DNA of 64,000 nt, taken from NCBI RefSeq assembly GCF_003576455.2, contig NZ_CP032869.1, positions 4,898,001 to 4,962,000 on the forward strand, in the 5' to 3' direction. The notes under the pieces are model-generated. The model was not told where the DNA came from and did no database searches. It was given only the letters and a program-made list of their open reading frames with translations. A program made the position numbers and the translations under genes. Origin of the DNA: Mucilaginibacter celer (GTDB taxonomy: Bacteria > Bacteroidota > Bacteroidia > Sphingobacteriales > Sphingobacteriaceae). Of this stretch, positions 45,193-54,479 are shown piece by piece. Each line of letters begins with the position of its first letter. The first letter of the stretch is position 1.

Positions 45193-46818
45193 ATGAGTAA
45201 TCTAAATCCTCAATTATTACTATCTAACGGTTTTTACGAAAATCTACATTCTTCATTCATCAATGGTACCAATGCAAGAGGGGTATACAGTCCTATGCAA
45301 TTCACTTTGAGGCTACGGAACGATGTGCAAAACGAGATTAACTCAATCACACCTGGATTTTATTCACCAAATGAATTATCCGAAAATCAAACTCAAGCAT
45401 TTTCAACATATCTACATGAAACTATTCACTGGTGGCAACATGTTGGATCAAATTATGGCCTTATTTCAAGTTTAAAGTATCCGGCACAATCTCATATAAA
45501 TCATTCATACCTAAAATCCATCTTAACAGATATTGGTCCTATTAAATCTATAGCGAAATATGACATTCAAAACCCAAATAGCAACCTTAATATAAATAAA
45601 ACATTAAACTATTGGCATGATATTGATTTTGCGAATAAAATTGCTTTTGCCCCTAATAACTTAAAAACCATAACAAATAACCCTTATTTTGAATCTTGGG
45701 GACATTCCTATCAAATCATGTGGGGCTCTTCAATTTGGACTTTAATAAGCACAGTTGATAATAATTTCTCATTTCTTCCAAACATACGGGAATGGGAAGC
45801 AGAATTCGAAAAATTACGAAAACAGAAGATAAAAGGTTTCTACCACGGATCCCCTAATACAATCGCTCCAATTGGGACAAAGTCCATCTTTGAGGGTCAA
45901 GCTCGTTTTTCGCAAATACAATATTTAGCAAGAGGTAAAAACTATACTGTAGCTGATTTCGAAAAATTAAATATGCTCGAAGGTATTTATGTAGAATGCT
46001 TCGATCTCTTTTTAAAAATTTTAGGAGAAAAAAGGCCATTAAATGCTGTGCATCCGCTAATTGGTCTATTTTTACTGGTCTGCGATCTATCAATAAATCC
46101 TACTAATGGATTTCCATTTGAGATTAGAAATTATGAGTCTTTCATAATTTCTAATGATCCCGGCTACCGTTTTATTCTTTTGTGTCAACAGATACGAGAT
46201 CATTATAGCGTATTGAAAATCGCGATAAAAGATTATTCGAAAGAAGAATACATCACTATAAGCAATATTTTAGCAAGTTCCATTGAAACACGTTCACCCC
46301 ATGAAAGCGCGGGTTTCATATGTAGATGGCTGACGAGCGAACAAACAATTCAGGACTTACTTAAAGAAGAAGAGACATACAGATTTAAATCTGAAAACCT
46401 CCCAATTCGATTATTTTTTTCAAAATTTTTAAGATTCCAGGAAGATAAATACAAATATCCGCACATATTTTGTTGGCCAGGAATTAATTTAACCGAAACC
46501 GGTAGAAATGAATTACAATTAGCATTTGACCTGTTTGAAAAACATAAGGCACTATTCATAGACGGTATAGATGGAGATATATATCATTCTGCGATGAAAG
46601 GATACACCGACGAGCAAGTTGATTCCACACTAAATGGATTTTTTGCGTGGAATTCAGTTTACGATTTGACGAGGCAATGGATTGTTGAGCCAGGTCCTTT
46701 TAATTTCAAGTATGAATGGTTATCATCAAAATACTCAGCAGATGAAATGCAAAATTGGGCTTCTACTAATTTCGAAATTTCCTTTGGTATCAGACCTGAG
46801 AACTTCAAAATAATATAA
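45193..46818 (+). CDS. AT-rich accessory gene: putative zincin-like (HExxH) protein
   Basis: 541 residues from the ATG at 45193; the frame also offers an ATG at 45148. The notable motif is LHETIHWWQHVGSNYG (~75-90), an HExxH zinc-protease-like site, and about 150 residues later FEGQARFSQIQYLA, whose Glu could be a third zinc ligand as in gluzincins. No signal peptide or membrane helix, so probably cytoplasmic. Base and codon use is visibly more AT-rich than dxs before it and the RemB-like gene after it, suggesting recent acquisition. I do not recognise the family; protease activity is inference from the motif alone. Confidence 0.75.
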   Translation: MSNLNPQLLLSNGFYENLHSSFINGTNARGVYSPMQFTLRLRNDVQNEINSITPGFYSPNELSENQTQAFSTYLHETIHWWQHVGSNYGLISSLKYPAQSHINHSYLKSILTDIGPIKSIAKYDIQNPNSNLNINKTLNYWHDIDFANKIAFAPNNLKTITNNPYFESWGHSYQIMWGSSIWTLISTVDNNFSFLPNIREWEAEFEKLRKQKIKGFYHGSPNTIAPIGTKSIFEGQARFSQIQYLARGKNYTVADFEKLNMLEGIYVECFDLFLKILGEKRPLNAVHPLIGLFLLVCDLSINPTNGFPFEIRNYESFIISNDPGYRFILLCQQIRDHYSVLKIAIKDYSKEEYITISNILASSIETRSPHESAGFICRWLTSEQTIQDLLKEEETYRFKSENLPIRLFFSKFLRFQEDKYKYPHIFCWPGINLTETGRNELQLAFDLFEKHKALFIDGIDGDIYHSAMKGYTDEQVDSTLNGFFAWNSVYDLTRQWIVEPGPFNFKYEWLSSKYSADEMQNWASTNFEISFGIRPENFKII

Positions 46819-46835
46819 AACAATTATATCACCAT

Positions 46836-47051
46836 TTACAATTTATTCCATGCGTTATCTTCGTCTGTAGTATTCCAATCTTTAGCTAAAGCAGCTTCAG
46901 AAGCGAAATGTGTCTTTACGCTATCAACAGATTCAACCTTAGTTGCTTCATCTATAGTAAAAGCAATAACTTCTACCTGTTTACCTACAAAATCTGCCGG
47001 TAAATTGATAGAAATATTACGTTTATTGGGTTTTACTACCGTTCTGATCAT
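46836..47051 (-). CDS. Antitoxin-like small protein without adjacent toxin
   Basis: 71 residues from the ATG at 47051 (MIRTVVKPNKRNISINLPAD). The N-terminal strand-rich part (ISINLPADFVGKQVEVIAFT) resembles the DNA-binding half of Bacteroidetes antitoxins that normally precede a PIN-type toxin gene; the acidic C-terminal half (DWNTTDEDNAWNKL) would be the toxin-binding part. No toxin gene follows: 18 bases on, the AT-rich zincin-like gene ends on the other strand. The family assignment is from pattern recognition only. Confidence 0.55.
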   Translation of the reverse strand: MIRTVVKPNKRNISINLPADFVGKQVEVIAFTIDEATKVESVDSVKTHFASEAALAKDWNTTDEDNAWNKL

Positions 47052-47054
47052 ATC

Positions 47055-47062
47055 CAAATATA
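47055..47062 (-). promoter_or_regulatory. -7 box directly before the antitoxin-like gene
   Basis: Minus-strand TATATTTG matches TAnnTTTG and ends 3 bases before the ATG, so transcription would start at or very near the start codon. Confidence 0.45.
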
Positions 47063-47102
47063 CAAAAAAGGGTTGTTTAGCTTAGCCTCCAACGGTCAAA
47101 AC

Positions 47103-48689
47103 TCAATGCGCCTTATAACTTACAATATCATTATACACCGCCCTGAACGAGCTGCGGATACCGAAAGTTAGCATCGAGGTTTTATCATTAAACTGGCTGT
47201 TTTTATCCCTGCGCACCAGGCCGCCAAGTTCAAAACGCAGATTGTATTTGGGGTTTAACAGGTAGGCCACCTTGCCTTCCAGGTATACCATATTGGTGGT
47301 TAGGCCTTGGCCGGTGTAGTTGCCAAGTGTACGGGCCGGGTCAAGATAACCTAAAAACAGATCTTTACCGTAGTTCAAACCGTCTTTATCCAAACCGTAA
47401 TGACCATAGTCTACTTCGCCCGAAAAATCGAAACGCTTGTACGAGTAATTCAGCATGCCTACCACCTCGCGGAAGTTGGCACCCCATGGGTGTCCTATCG
47501 GCTCGCCGTTTTCGGCATAATTAATAACCGAAGCACGTTCTGAATAAGTATACGGCTTTACGTTATTGGCTTCAAGCAAGTAGTTTAAACCTTTTACACT
47601 AAACAGGTTTGCGCCTCTCAGGCCCAGCTGCCAGGCATATTTGTTGCGCGAGCTGCCATTGCTTGAGAAAAAGTTTTTTGATTCAAACTCATCAAGCGCA
47701 AACTGGCCGTAGGCGGTTATGCCATCGCTTAATTTGTATTTTGCTGTTAAACCAACCAAAGCATTATCAGGCGAACCGTTTGAGGCTTCTACCGGCCTTA
47801 AAAACAGGATGGGATTGATATAGGTAAAATCAAACCCGCGCGAACGTCCTTCATCATCTTTTGATGCCCAGATCACAGAATCAAAGAAACCCAGTGATAA
47901 GCGGTTGGTTACATTCCAATCCAAGTAATGAAACACGCCGAATTTTTTCCTGTCGCCATTATCAACCCTTACCGATAGGGGATCATTAAAATAAGCCCAC
48001 ATAGACATGTACCTTACATTGCCAAGTGTAGCAGTTATTTTAAAAAACGGATACGGCGACGCATAATCTGATAACAGCAACGAGCGGTAACCATCGCCTA
48101 TAAATGTTTTATCGCGCCCGGCACTAAGGTTTAAAAACTTTGCCGGAGTGTAGGATACATTAGCAGTGATGTAAGACCAACGGTATTCATTACCATAAAT
48201 TGAACCATAAGCCTGACCGGGCACTATACCCACCTGGTTAACATAGGTTGCAAGATAATCGGGCAATACGGCCCGGTTTTCGTAACCGGCTATGTTGTAT
48301 GAAAAGTTATTGCCAAAAGTACCGCCAATCTGCAAACCGAGTGTACCAAAATTGGTATTCTTTTTACCCGAAAAATCGCGGCTCACGTTAAAATCGGGCA
48401 GCAGATCGGCATAAAAGGTTGAATTGGCACTTTTTACATCTATCTGGTGCTCATTAAAAAAACGCCCCTTTAACCCGCTGGCGTTCATCAGCGAATCATA
48501 ATGTACCTTAAGCAGCGAATCATCCACCATAAATGGTTTTAACGAACTGTGTACACGTGTTTTGGTTGAATATACATCCTCGTTAAGTTTTTGATAAAAC
48601 TGGTAGTTATATGGCTGGTATACAGATTGCGCCTCCGCTATCCGGCTTATCAAAAACAACAAAACAATGCTGGTAAATACTTTCTTCAT
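47103..48689 (-). CDS. RemB-like / Wzi-like outer-membrane beta-barrel protein
   Basis: 528 residues with signal peptide (MKKVFTSIVLLFLISRIAEA). The rest alternates polar and hydrophobic residues as in a large barrel, ending in an aromatic-rich strand region. The motif LSAGRDKTFIGDGYRSLLLS (~190) recalls the RemB gliding-motility protein and Wzi-type capsule assembly proteins. RemB contributes to surface movement in Flavobacterium; whether this protein does is inference. It follows gmd by 24 bases, consistent with a role in surface polysaccharide or motility. Confidence 0.65.
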   Translation of the reverse strand: MKKVFTSIVLLFLISRIAEAQSVYQPYNYQFYQKLNEDVYSTKTRVHSSLKPFMVDDSLLKVHYDSLMNASGLKGRFFNEHQIDVKSANSTFYADLLPDFNVSRDFSGKKNTNFGTLGLQIGGTFGNNFSYNIAGYENRAVLPDYLATYVNQVGIVPGQAYGSIYGNEYRWSYITANVSYTPAKFLNLSAGRDKTFIGDGYRSLLLSDYASPYPFFKITATLGNVRYMSMWAYFNDPLSVRVDNGDRKKFGVFHYLDWNVTNRLSLGFFDSVIWASKDDEGRSRGFDFTYINPILFLRPVEASNGSPDNALVGLTAKYKLSDGITAYGQFALDEFESKNFFSSNGSSRNKYAWQLGLRGANLFSVKGLNYLLEANNVKPYTYSERASVINYAENGEPIGHPWGANFREVVGMLNYSYKRFDFSGEVDYGHYGLDKDGLNYGKDLFLGYLDPARTLGNYTGQGLTTNMVYLEGKVAYLLNPKYNLRFELGGLVRRDKNSQFNDKTSMLTFGIRSSFRAVYNDIVSYKAH

Positions 48690-48713
48690 ATTTAGGTTTA
48701 GTGTGATCTTGTG

Positions 48714-49850
48714 TTATTCAAAATAATTTAGTGTACTGAAACCGCCTTTTTTAAGGTATTCGTCCTTTTTCACCAGGTGCAGGTCGGCCTGCATCATATC
48801 GGCAACCAGTGCTTCAAGGTTATATTTAGGCTTCCAGCCCAATTTCATTTGCGCCTTTGTGGCATCGCCAATAAGCAAATCAACCTCTGTAGGCCTGAAA
48901 TATTTAGGGTCGATCTTAACAACCGTTTGCCCAAACCTCAAAGCATCGAGGTTTAAACCAAGTTCGGTTGCCTTTTGTTCGTCAATATCAATAATTACCC
49001 CCCGTTCATTTTGATCTTTGCCGCTAAACTCAATCTCAATACCCAGTTCGGCAAAGGCCATGCGGGTAAAATCACGTACGGTGGTGGTTACTCCGGTAGC
49101 AATTACAAAATCTTCGGCAGTTTCCTGCTGCAGCATCAGCCACATTGCCTCAACATAATCTTTGGCATGGCCCCAATCCCGCTGTGCCGATAGGTTACCC
49201 AAATAAATACAATCCTGCAATCCTAACGCTATTTTGGAGGCAGCACGGGTAATTTTACGGGTTACAAAAGTCTCGCCGCGAACAGGGCTTTCGTGATTAA
49301 AAAGAATGCCGTTACAAGCGTACATACCATAAGCTTCGCGATAGTTTACCATAATCCAATAAGCGTAAAGCTTGGCTACGGCGTAGGGTGACCGTGGATA
49401 AAACGGCGTTGCTTCGCTTTGAGGCACTGCCTGCACCAAACCATACAATTCGGAGGTAGAGGCCTGGTAAACGCGCGTTGTTTTGGTAAGATCAAGAATC
49501 CGGATGGCTTCCAATATCCGCAGGGCTCCTACCCCATCGGCATTGGCGGTATACTCGGGTGTTTCAAAGCTTACCTTTACATGGCTTTGGGCTGCGAGGT
49601 TATAAATTTCATCGGGCCGTACTTCCTGGATGATCCTGATTAAATTGGTCGAATCGGTAAGGTCTCCGTAATGAAGTTTAAATTTTACGCCGGTTTCGTG
49701 CGGATCGTGGTATAAATGGTCAATCCTGTCGGTATTAAATAATGACGACCGGCGTTTTACTCCATGCACTTGGTATCCCTTCTTCAGCAAAAATTCTGCT
49801 AAATAAGCCCCATCCTGACCTGTTATCCCTGTTATTAACGCCTTTTTCAT
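48714..49850 (-). CDS. gmd: GDP-mannose 4,6-dehydratase
   Basis: 378 residues. Converts GDP-mannose to GDP-4-keto-6-deoxymannose, the precursor of GDP-fucose and related sugars. SDR features: NAD(P)-binding ALITGITGQDGAYLAEFLLK, the 'RRSS' segment GVKRRSSLFNTDRIDH, catalytic Ser/Thr-Glu in QASTSELYG and YxxxK in YPRSPYAVAKLYAYW. No fcl/wcaG partner is in the window. First gene of a pair with the RemB-like gene. Confidence 0.96.
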   Translation of the reverse strand: MKKALITGITGQDGAYLAEFLLKKGYQVHGVKRRSSLFNTDRIDHLYHDPHETGVKFKLHYGDLTDSTNLIRIIQEVRPDEIYNLAAQSHVKVSFETPEYTANADGVGALRILEAIRILDLTKTTRVYQASTSELYGLVQAVPQSEATPFYPRSPYAVAKLYAYWIMVNYREAYGMYACNGILFNHESPVRGETFVTRKITRAASKIALGLQDCIYLGNLSAQRDWGHAKDYVEAMWLMLQQETAEDFVIATGVTTTVRDFTRMAFAELGIEIEFSGKDQNERGVIIDIDEQKATELGLNLDALRFGQTVVKIDPKYFRPTEVDLLIGDATKAQMKLGWKPKYNLEALVADMMQADLHLVKKDEYLKKGGFSTLNYFE

Positions 49851-50045
49851 TAAAAATGACAGTACATGCTTAGTATACTACAATAATATCCAATTTTATT
49901 GTAAATACCGCTTGTTGGGGAAGATATAAGATTGGGGAGTTGGTGAATTAGTGGCAGTTTGTAGTAGCAGTAGCAGTTTTGTCTGAACCGGAATTTGGGG
50001 GAATTATTAGAATTTATCGAATTTTAAAATCAATCACCAGAACAG

Positions 50046-50207
50046 ATCGGTGTAATCAAAAATTAATCGGTGTAACCCAAAAAAATAAAATCAGCGCAAT
50101 CAACGTAATCAAAACCATCAACGGTCAAGATCGGTGTAATTAAAAATCAATCGGTGTAATCCCCAAAAATAAAAATCCGAAATCGAAAATTCGAAATCCC
50201 AAATCCT
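50046..50207. repeat. Intergenic repeats (ATCGGTGTAAT words; family D fragment)
   Basis: ATCGGTGTAA occurs at 50046, 50066, 50130 and 50150, i.e. two pairs spaced 20 bases, 84 bases apart, showing an 84-bp duplication. Between them are CAGCGCAATCAACGTAATCA-type words. At 50174-50202 AAATCCGAAATCGAAAATTC is a fragment of family D seen at 62997-63162. The 49851-50045 part of the gap shows nothing I can name. Confidence 0.65.
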
Positions 50208-50208
50208 G

Positions 50209-50772
50209 TTATATTCCCGCTACAGTCTCTTCCAATTCCCGATACCATTCGGCGCCATACTTACGAATCAGCGGATCTTTTAAAAATTCGTGAACATGCA
50301 CTTTCAACTCGTTGCCGAAGCTGCAGGCGGGGCTGCAAATATTCCAGCGGTCATAATTAAGTACGTCAAACTCGGGATAGGAAGTTATACGGATAGGATA
50401 CAGATGGCAGGAGATTGGTTTTTTCCAGGTGATGGCACCCTCTTCCCAGGCTTTTTCAATACCGCACTTGGTGATACCGTTTTCCCAGATTACATAGGCA
50501 CACTCTTTATTGGTATCAACACAGGGAGTGGTATAATCGCCTTCAAAATCGGTTACATACACACCTTCGCGCTCGATGGTTGCAACACCTTTGGCGGTTA
50601 AATAGGGTTTTACTTTGGGGTAAATCTCCTTTAAAATATCAAGTTCGTCGGCATTAAGCGGAGCGCCCGAATCACCTTCAAGGCAGCAGGCTCCCTTACA
50701 TTTATTTAAATTACATACAAAGTTTTCCTTTACCACATCTTCGTGCAGTAATACGCTGCCAACCTCAATCAT
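50209..50772 (-). CDS. DUF3109 family cysteine-rich protein
   Basis: 187 residues. Cysteine motifs NLNKCKGACCLEGDSGAPL (~25), PCVDTNKECAYV, ITKCGIEKAW, PISCHLYPIR and ICSPACSFG are spread over the chain and suggest binding of zinc or an iron-sulfur cluster, as for related YkgJ-type proteins. The function of DUF3109 is not known. Follows the DUF3108 gene by 10 bases on the same strand, so co-transcribed. Confidence 0.9.
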   Translation of the reverse strand: MIEVGSVLLHEDVVKENFVCNLNKCKGACCLEGDSGAPLNADELDILKEIYPKVKPYLTAKGVATIEREGVYVTDFEGDYTTPCVDTNKECAYVIWENGITKCGIEKAWEEGAITWKKPISCHLYPIRITSYPEFDVLNYDRWNICSPACSFGNELKVHVHEFLKDPLIRKYGAEWYRELEETVAGI

Positions 50773-50782
50773 CTTTTTAAAA

Positions 50783-51577
50783 TCAATCTTTAATAGGATT
50801 TAAGGGGTACTTAAGCCCCGTAGCCGATTTTAGCTCCATTGATACACTGCCTATCAGCACTTCAACGTGGGCTTTAATCGGGATCCTGTTTTTATCATTA
50901 GTTACCCAAAGGTACAATTTACTGTTTTTCCGAAAAATACGTCCCGGGATAATAGCGGGGCTAAATTTAAGACAATTAAACTTGCCCAGCGAGCACTCAA
51001 CCGTTTCGGTGCCAACATAAGTAATCTGCATGTTATGAAAGCTATCCTCCAAAAAATATTGCAGATCAAAAGTATCGCCCTGTTTCAGTTTTGAAACATC
51101 AATAGCCCGTGCAAAATAGTAGGCCGATACAAAATCGAAGGCTTCACCCTTATAGGTGTAACTGCCTTTATTGGCTGTTACTTTTTTATTCTTTTGATCG
51201 AAGGTAACGTTATCGGTATGCCTGTATTTGCCCTCGCGCCTGTTTTCGGTATAAAAATACGGCATCAGCGTGTTCTGATCAACGTACGATTCGTAGCGGT
51301 TACGCACCTTGTAAAACAGATCGAACGATCCGGCAGTTTTACCTTCGGCAACCAGGTGAAATGCCGGTTGATCGCCAAATTTTTTATCGCTGGCTTCTAC
51401 CTTGATAGTGGCTTCGGCGGCGGTAAAAATGCCGTATTTCATTTTATAGTCCAGTTGCTCGCCAACCTTAAATATCGATTCATTGATCTTTTTCAGCTCC
51501 TGGCCAAACGCCCCCGAATAAAAGGCAACAATAAGTAACCCGGTAAAAGCGTATTTATTTTTCAGCAGTTTCTTCAT
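50783..51577 (-). CDS. DUF3108 domain periplasmic protein
   Basis: 264 residues with a signal peptide (YAFTGLLIVAFYSGAFGQ). DUF3108 body: VGEQLDYKMKYGIFTAAEAT, FDLFYKVRNRYESYVDQNTL, MPYFYTENRREGKYRHTDNV, CLKFSPAIIPGRIFRKNSKL. The fold resembles LolA/LppX-like half-barrels that can hold lipids; the function is unknown. First gene of a pair with DUF3109. Confidence 0.9.
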   Translation of the reverse strand: MKKLLKNKYAFTGLLIVAFYSGAFGQELKKINESIFKVGEQLDYKMKYGIFTAAEATIKVEASDKKFGDQPAFHLVAEGKTAGSFDLFYKVRNRYESYVDQNTLMPYFYTENRREGKYRHTDNVTFDQKNKKVTANKGSYTYKGEAFDFVSAYYFARAIDVSKLKQGDTFDLQYFLEDSFHNMQITYVGTETVECSLGKFNCLKFSPAIIPGRIFRKNSKLYLWVTNDKNRIPIKAHVEVLIGSVSMELKSATGLKYPLNPIKD

Positions 51578-51670
51578 TTATTAATAGCCCCAATTTACAG
51601 GCTTGTGATATGACAACTGCTATTATAAATGGTTTAAACTGATTTTTATTGCCCCCGGCTACGTAAATAC

Positions 51671-52186
51671 TTAATCCTTACGCTTATAGATAGGCACAGT
51701 AGAGCACGGTTCGCCAAACATCAGGCTTTTCACCACCGCACTTAACCGTTTGGTAAGCTCAACATAAGCCGATGTTGGCACTTCGGTATCGCCACAACCT
51801 TTCAGTACAATACGCTGTCCGCGGTATTGCTCAAAATCGGCTTTAGCTATTTCCTTTTCAAACAATACGGTTTCCAGTACATCCTTATCACCAAAAACAA
51901 TTTCTCGGGCATAGGGTGCCATACGGTTAGCCAGCAGCATATAGGCCCAGGCGGGTACAATGGCATCTGCTGTACAGGTAATACCTACATTTTTACCTTC
52001 ATATTGCGCCCAATCATGCTCTTTAACAAAATCCCTGAAATCTTTTTCTTTCAGGATGAGGCCATGAAACAGGTTATCTTTTATATCGTATATCATGCGG
52101 TCGCCGGCGGGATAAAAATCTGCCGGATCTAAAGTTACCAGACCGCTTTGGGCTACCTTATTGATGATGTTTTCCTGGATTTCCAT
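51671..52186 (-). CDS. DUF2480 family protein
   Basis: 171 residues from the ATG at 52186 (MEIQENIINKVAQSGLVTLD); a five-codon longer frame would begin inside the terminator of the upstream gene. Blocks: YDIKDNLFHGLILKEKDFRD, ITCTADAIVPAWAYMLLANR, GQRIVLKGCGDTEVPTSAYV. The family is confined mostly to Bacteroidetes and has no known role. No membrane or signal segment. Confidence 0.88.
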   Translation of the reverse strand: MEIQENIINKVAQSGLVTLDPADFYPAGDRMIYDIKDNLFHGLILKEKDFRDFVKEHDWAQYEGKNVGITCTADAIVPAWAYMLLANRMAPYAREIVFGDKDVLETVLFEKEIAKADFEQYRGQRIVLKGCGDTEVPTSAYVELTKRLSAVVKSLMFGEPCSTVPIYKRKD

Positions 52187-52198
52187 ATCGCTATAAAA

Positions 52199-52235
52199 CA
52201 AAAAATCCGGGAATGGCTGAATACCACTCCCGGAT
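52199..52235 (-). terminator. Rho-independent terminator after the ppiD-like gene
   Basis: Perfect 8-bp stem ATCCGGGA / TCCCGGAT (52228-52235 with 52205-52212), 15-base loop, then TTTTTTG on the minus strand. It ends the purQ-ppiD transcript, 23 bases past the ppiD stop, and overlaps the leader of the DUF2480 gene. Confidence 0.8.
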
Positions 52236-52257
52236 GCAAATTTACTGTAAATTTTAT

Positions 52258-54384
52258 TTAGAAAAATTTAGCGCGGTTATCTTTTACAATAGCATTATCT
52301 TTTAATGCATCAAACAACACGCTTTGCGAACGCTGCAGCATGGTTTGCGCTATTTGTTCTTTCTGTTTGATAACGTTTGTAATTGCCGGCGGGTTGGTGA
52401 AACCGTCAACAACAAACACGTAAACGCCCTGGGTACCATCAACAGGTTTTGATACTTTGCTGACAGGCGAACCAAAAACAGAACCGATAACTTTATACTC
52501 TGCCGAAAGGCCCGGGATAATCGGGTTAGCAAATACCACGTTTTCAACCGGAACAACTTTGCCGCCTACTTTTTGAGCAATTTGCTCGATAGAGCCGCCT
52601 GCAGCAGCGTCAAATTTTGCTTTTAATTGCTTTGCTTTTACCTCGGCACGAACAGCAGGCTCAATTTGTTTCTTGATAGCCTCTAATGGCAGGATGCCTT
52701 TAGGTTTGATAGCTGTAAGGCGGGCTACGATATACTGATCGCCAACCTGGTATACTTTATCGCTGATATCGCCTACTTCGGCTTTATAAGCCCATCTAAC
52801 TATTTCACGGGCATTATCTAAACCTGGCAAACCAGATGCAATAGCAGTTACGTCTTCGGCGGTGCGTGGTTTTAAGCCCTCTTTTTTAGCTTCAGCTTCA
52901 AAGTTATCAGGAGTTAAAGATGCCAGGAATTTTTGGCCGTTGCTGTATGCAATGGTTTGGGTTTTGCTGCTGGCAGTTAATGGTTTATCAACTACACCAA
53001 CTTTAACCAGTTTTACAGATCCTTTTTGATCTTCAATTTTTATAACATGGTAGCCAAACTGCGATTTAGCAACAATAACTGAACCTTTGGCTGCTTTGAA
53101 TGCTGCGTTATAGTATTCCGGAACTAACGCACCTTGTCCGCCGCCCATAACACCATTAGCATCAAACGAAGGGATATCGCCTCCTTTAGCAGCACTGCCT
53201 TTATCAGCAGAAAAAGTAGTAGCCAGTTCAGCAAATGATTTACCGCCGTCAATCAGTTTTTTAATCGAATCGGCCTTGGCTTTAGCTTTTGCATCATTAC
53301 CGCCTGTTGATGCCAGATCAATCAGGATATGTTTAGTTTTAACCGAATCGAAAGTGGTTTTCACATCAACCAGTTTAGCTACTTTATAGTTACCATTTTC
53401 AAGGTACGGACCATACACAAAGCCTTTAGCCGCGTTAAACATGGTTGTATCCAATTTAGGCGAAAGAGTGCCTTTACGTTGAAATGCTAACGGAGCCTTG
53501 GTTTCGGCATTGATCTGCACAAAAAGCGAATCGTTGGTTGATGCTTTAAAATCGGCAGCCAGTTTTTCAACCTGCTGCATTGCGGCAACCGAATCTTCTT
53601 TTGAAGGGGCTGCATTAAAGCTCACGTATTCAAAGTTTCTTGAATCCTGCGGGTTTTTAAACTGATTTTTATGCTCGTCGTAGTAAGCGCTGTAATCACC
53701 ATCAGTTAAAGTAACTTTATCATCAGGGATTGAAGCGTAATCAAGCATGGTATATTTAAATTTAACCAGTTTGTTTTTTGCTTCGTAATCATCAGTTGCC
53801 TCAAGCGAGTTTACATACAGGCCGTTGGTAACCAGGGTTACGTATTTGGTGGCTTTTTTTGCTTCAATCAGGTCGATAACAAAATCGCCCCAGGCTTTGG
53901 TTGGCTCGGCACCTGCTTTACCCGATTGGATAGCAGCTTTAAACTGATCGTAACGCGCACGATCAAACTGGCCGGTTTGCGGATCAGAGAACTGGCGAAC
54001 GATTTGCGGATCGGGATTGTTATCACCAATCATTACGTTCATCTCGTCATCGCCAACAACAAGGCCAACTTTTTCAATCTCTTTAGTTAACAGCAATTGG
54101 CTTAAAACCTGGTTCCAGGTAGTTTCCTGCAAATAACTTGTTATTTGCGGCGACATGCTTTGACCCTGCTGCTTAAACTGTTGCGAAGCCTGTTCAAGCT
54201 TTGCATTAAATTTGTCGTAGGGCACTTTTTCGCCATTTACAACGGCAAGCTCGTTACTATCGTCCCTGAAAAAGGAACCGCCCGATCTTACAACTTCGCT
54301 CACAATAAACGCAAGCAGCGCGAAACCAATAAAGAATGCGAGGATCTTCCCCATTCTTTCGCGCAAAAAACCCATTATACCCAT
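52258..54384 (-). CDS. PpiD-like membrane-anchored peptidyl-prolyl isomerase/chaperone
   Basis: 708 residues. One N-terminal membrane helix (GKILAFFIGFALLAFIVSEV) anchors a large periplasmic part. SurA/PpiD N-terminal region with ELAVVNGEKVPYDKFNAKLE, then a parvulin domain (~345-455: KTKHILIDLAS, ADKGSAAKGGDIPSFD, VIVAKSQFGYHVIKI). A second rotamase-like segment near 500-620 is degenerate. It helps fold outer-membrane proteins leaving SecYEG. Last gene of the purQ-coaX-OMP-lptC transcript; 95-base gap to lptC. Confidence 0.92.
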   Translation of the reverse strand: MGIMGFLRERMGKILAFFIGFALLAFIVSEVVRSGGSFFRDDSNELAVVNGEKVPYDKFNAKLEQASQQFKQQGQSMSPQITSYLQETTWNQVLSQLLLTKEIEKVGLVVGDDEMNVMIGDNNPDPQIVRQFSDPQTGQFDRARYDQFKAAIQSGKAGAEPTKAWGDFVIDLIEAKKATKYVTLVTNGLYVNSLEATDDYEAKNKLVKFKYTMLDYASIPDDKVTLTDGDYSAYYDEHKNQFKNPQDSRNFEYVSFNAAPSKEDSVAAMQQVEKLAADFKASTNDSLFVQINAETKAPLAFQRKGTLSPKLDTTMFNAAKGFVYGPYLENGNYKVAKLVDVKTTFDSVKTKHILIDLASTGGNDAKAKAKADSIKKLIDGGKSFAELATTFSADKGSAAKGGDIPSFDANGVMGGGQGALVPEYYNAAFKAAKGSVIVAKSQFGYHVIKIEDQKGSVKLVKVGVVDKPLTASSKTQTIAYSNGQKFLASLTPDNFEAEAKKEGLKPRTAEDVTAIASGLPGLDNAREIVRWAYKAEVGDISDKVYQVGDQYIVARLTAIKPKGILPLEAIKKQIEPAVRAEVKAKQLKAKFDAAAGGSIEQIAQKVGGKVVPVENVVFANPIIPGLSAEYKVIGSVFGSPVSKVSKPVDGTQGVYVFVVDGFTNPPAITNVIKQKEQIAQTMLQRSQSVLFDALKDNAIVKDNRAKFF

Positions 54385-54479
54385 ATTACATTTATAATTA
54401 TTCTATTCTTCTAAAAGAGGGCGCAAGATACAATTTTTACTAAAATTCTATAACACAAAATTTTCCTGAAAAAAAGTCA

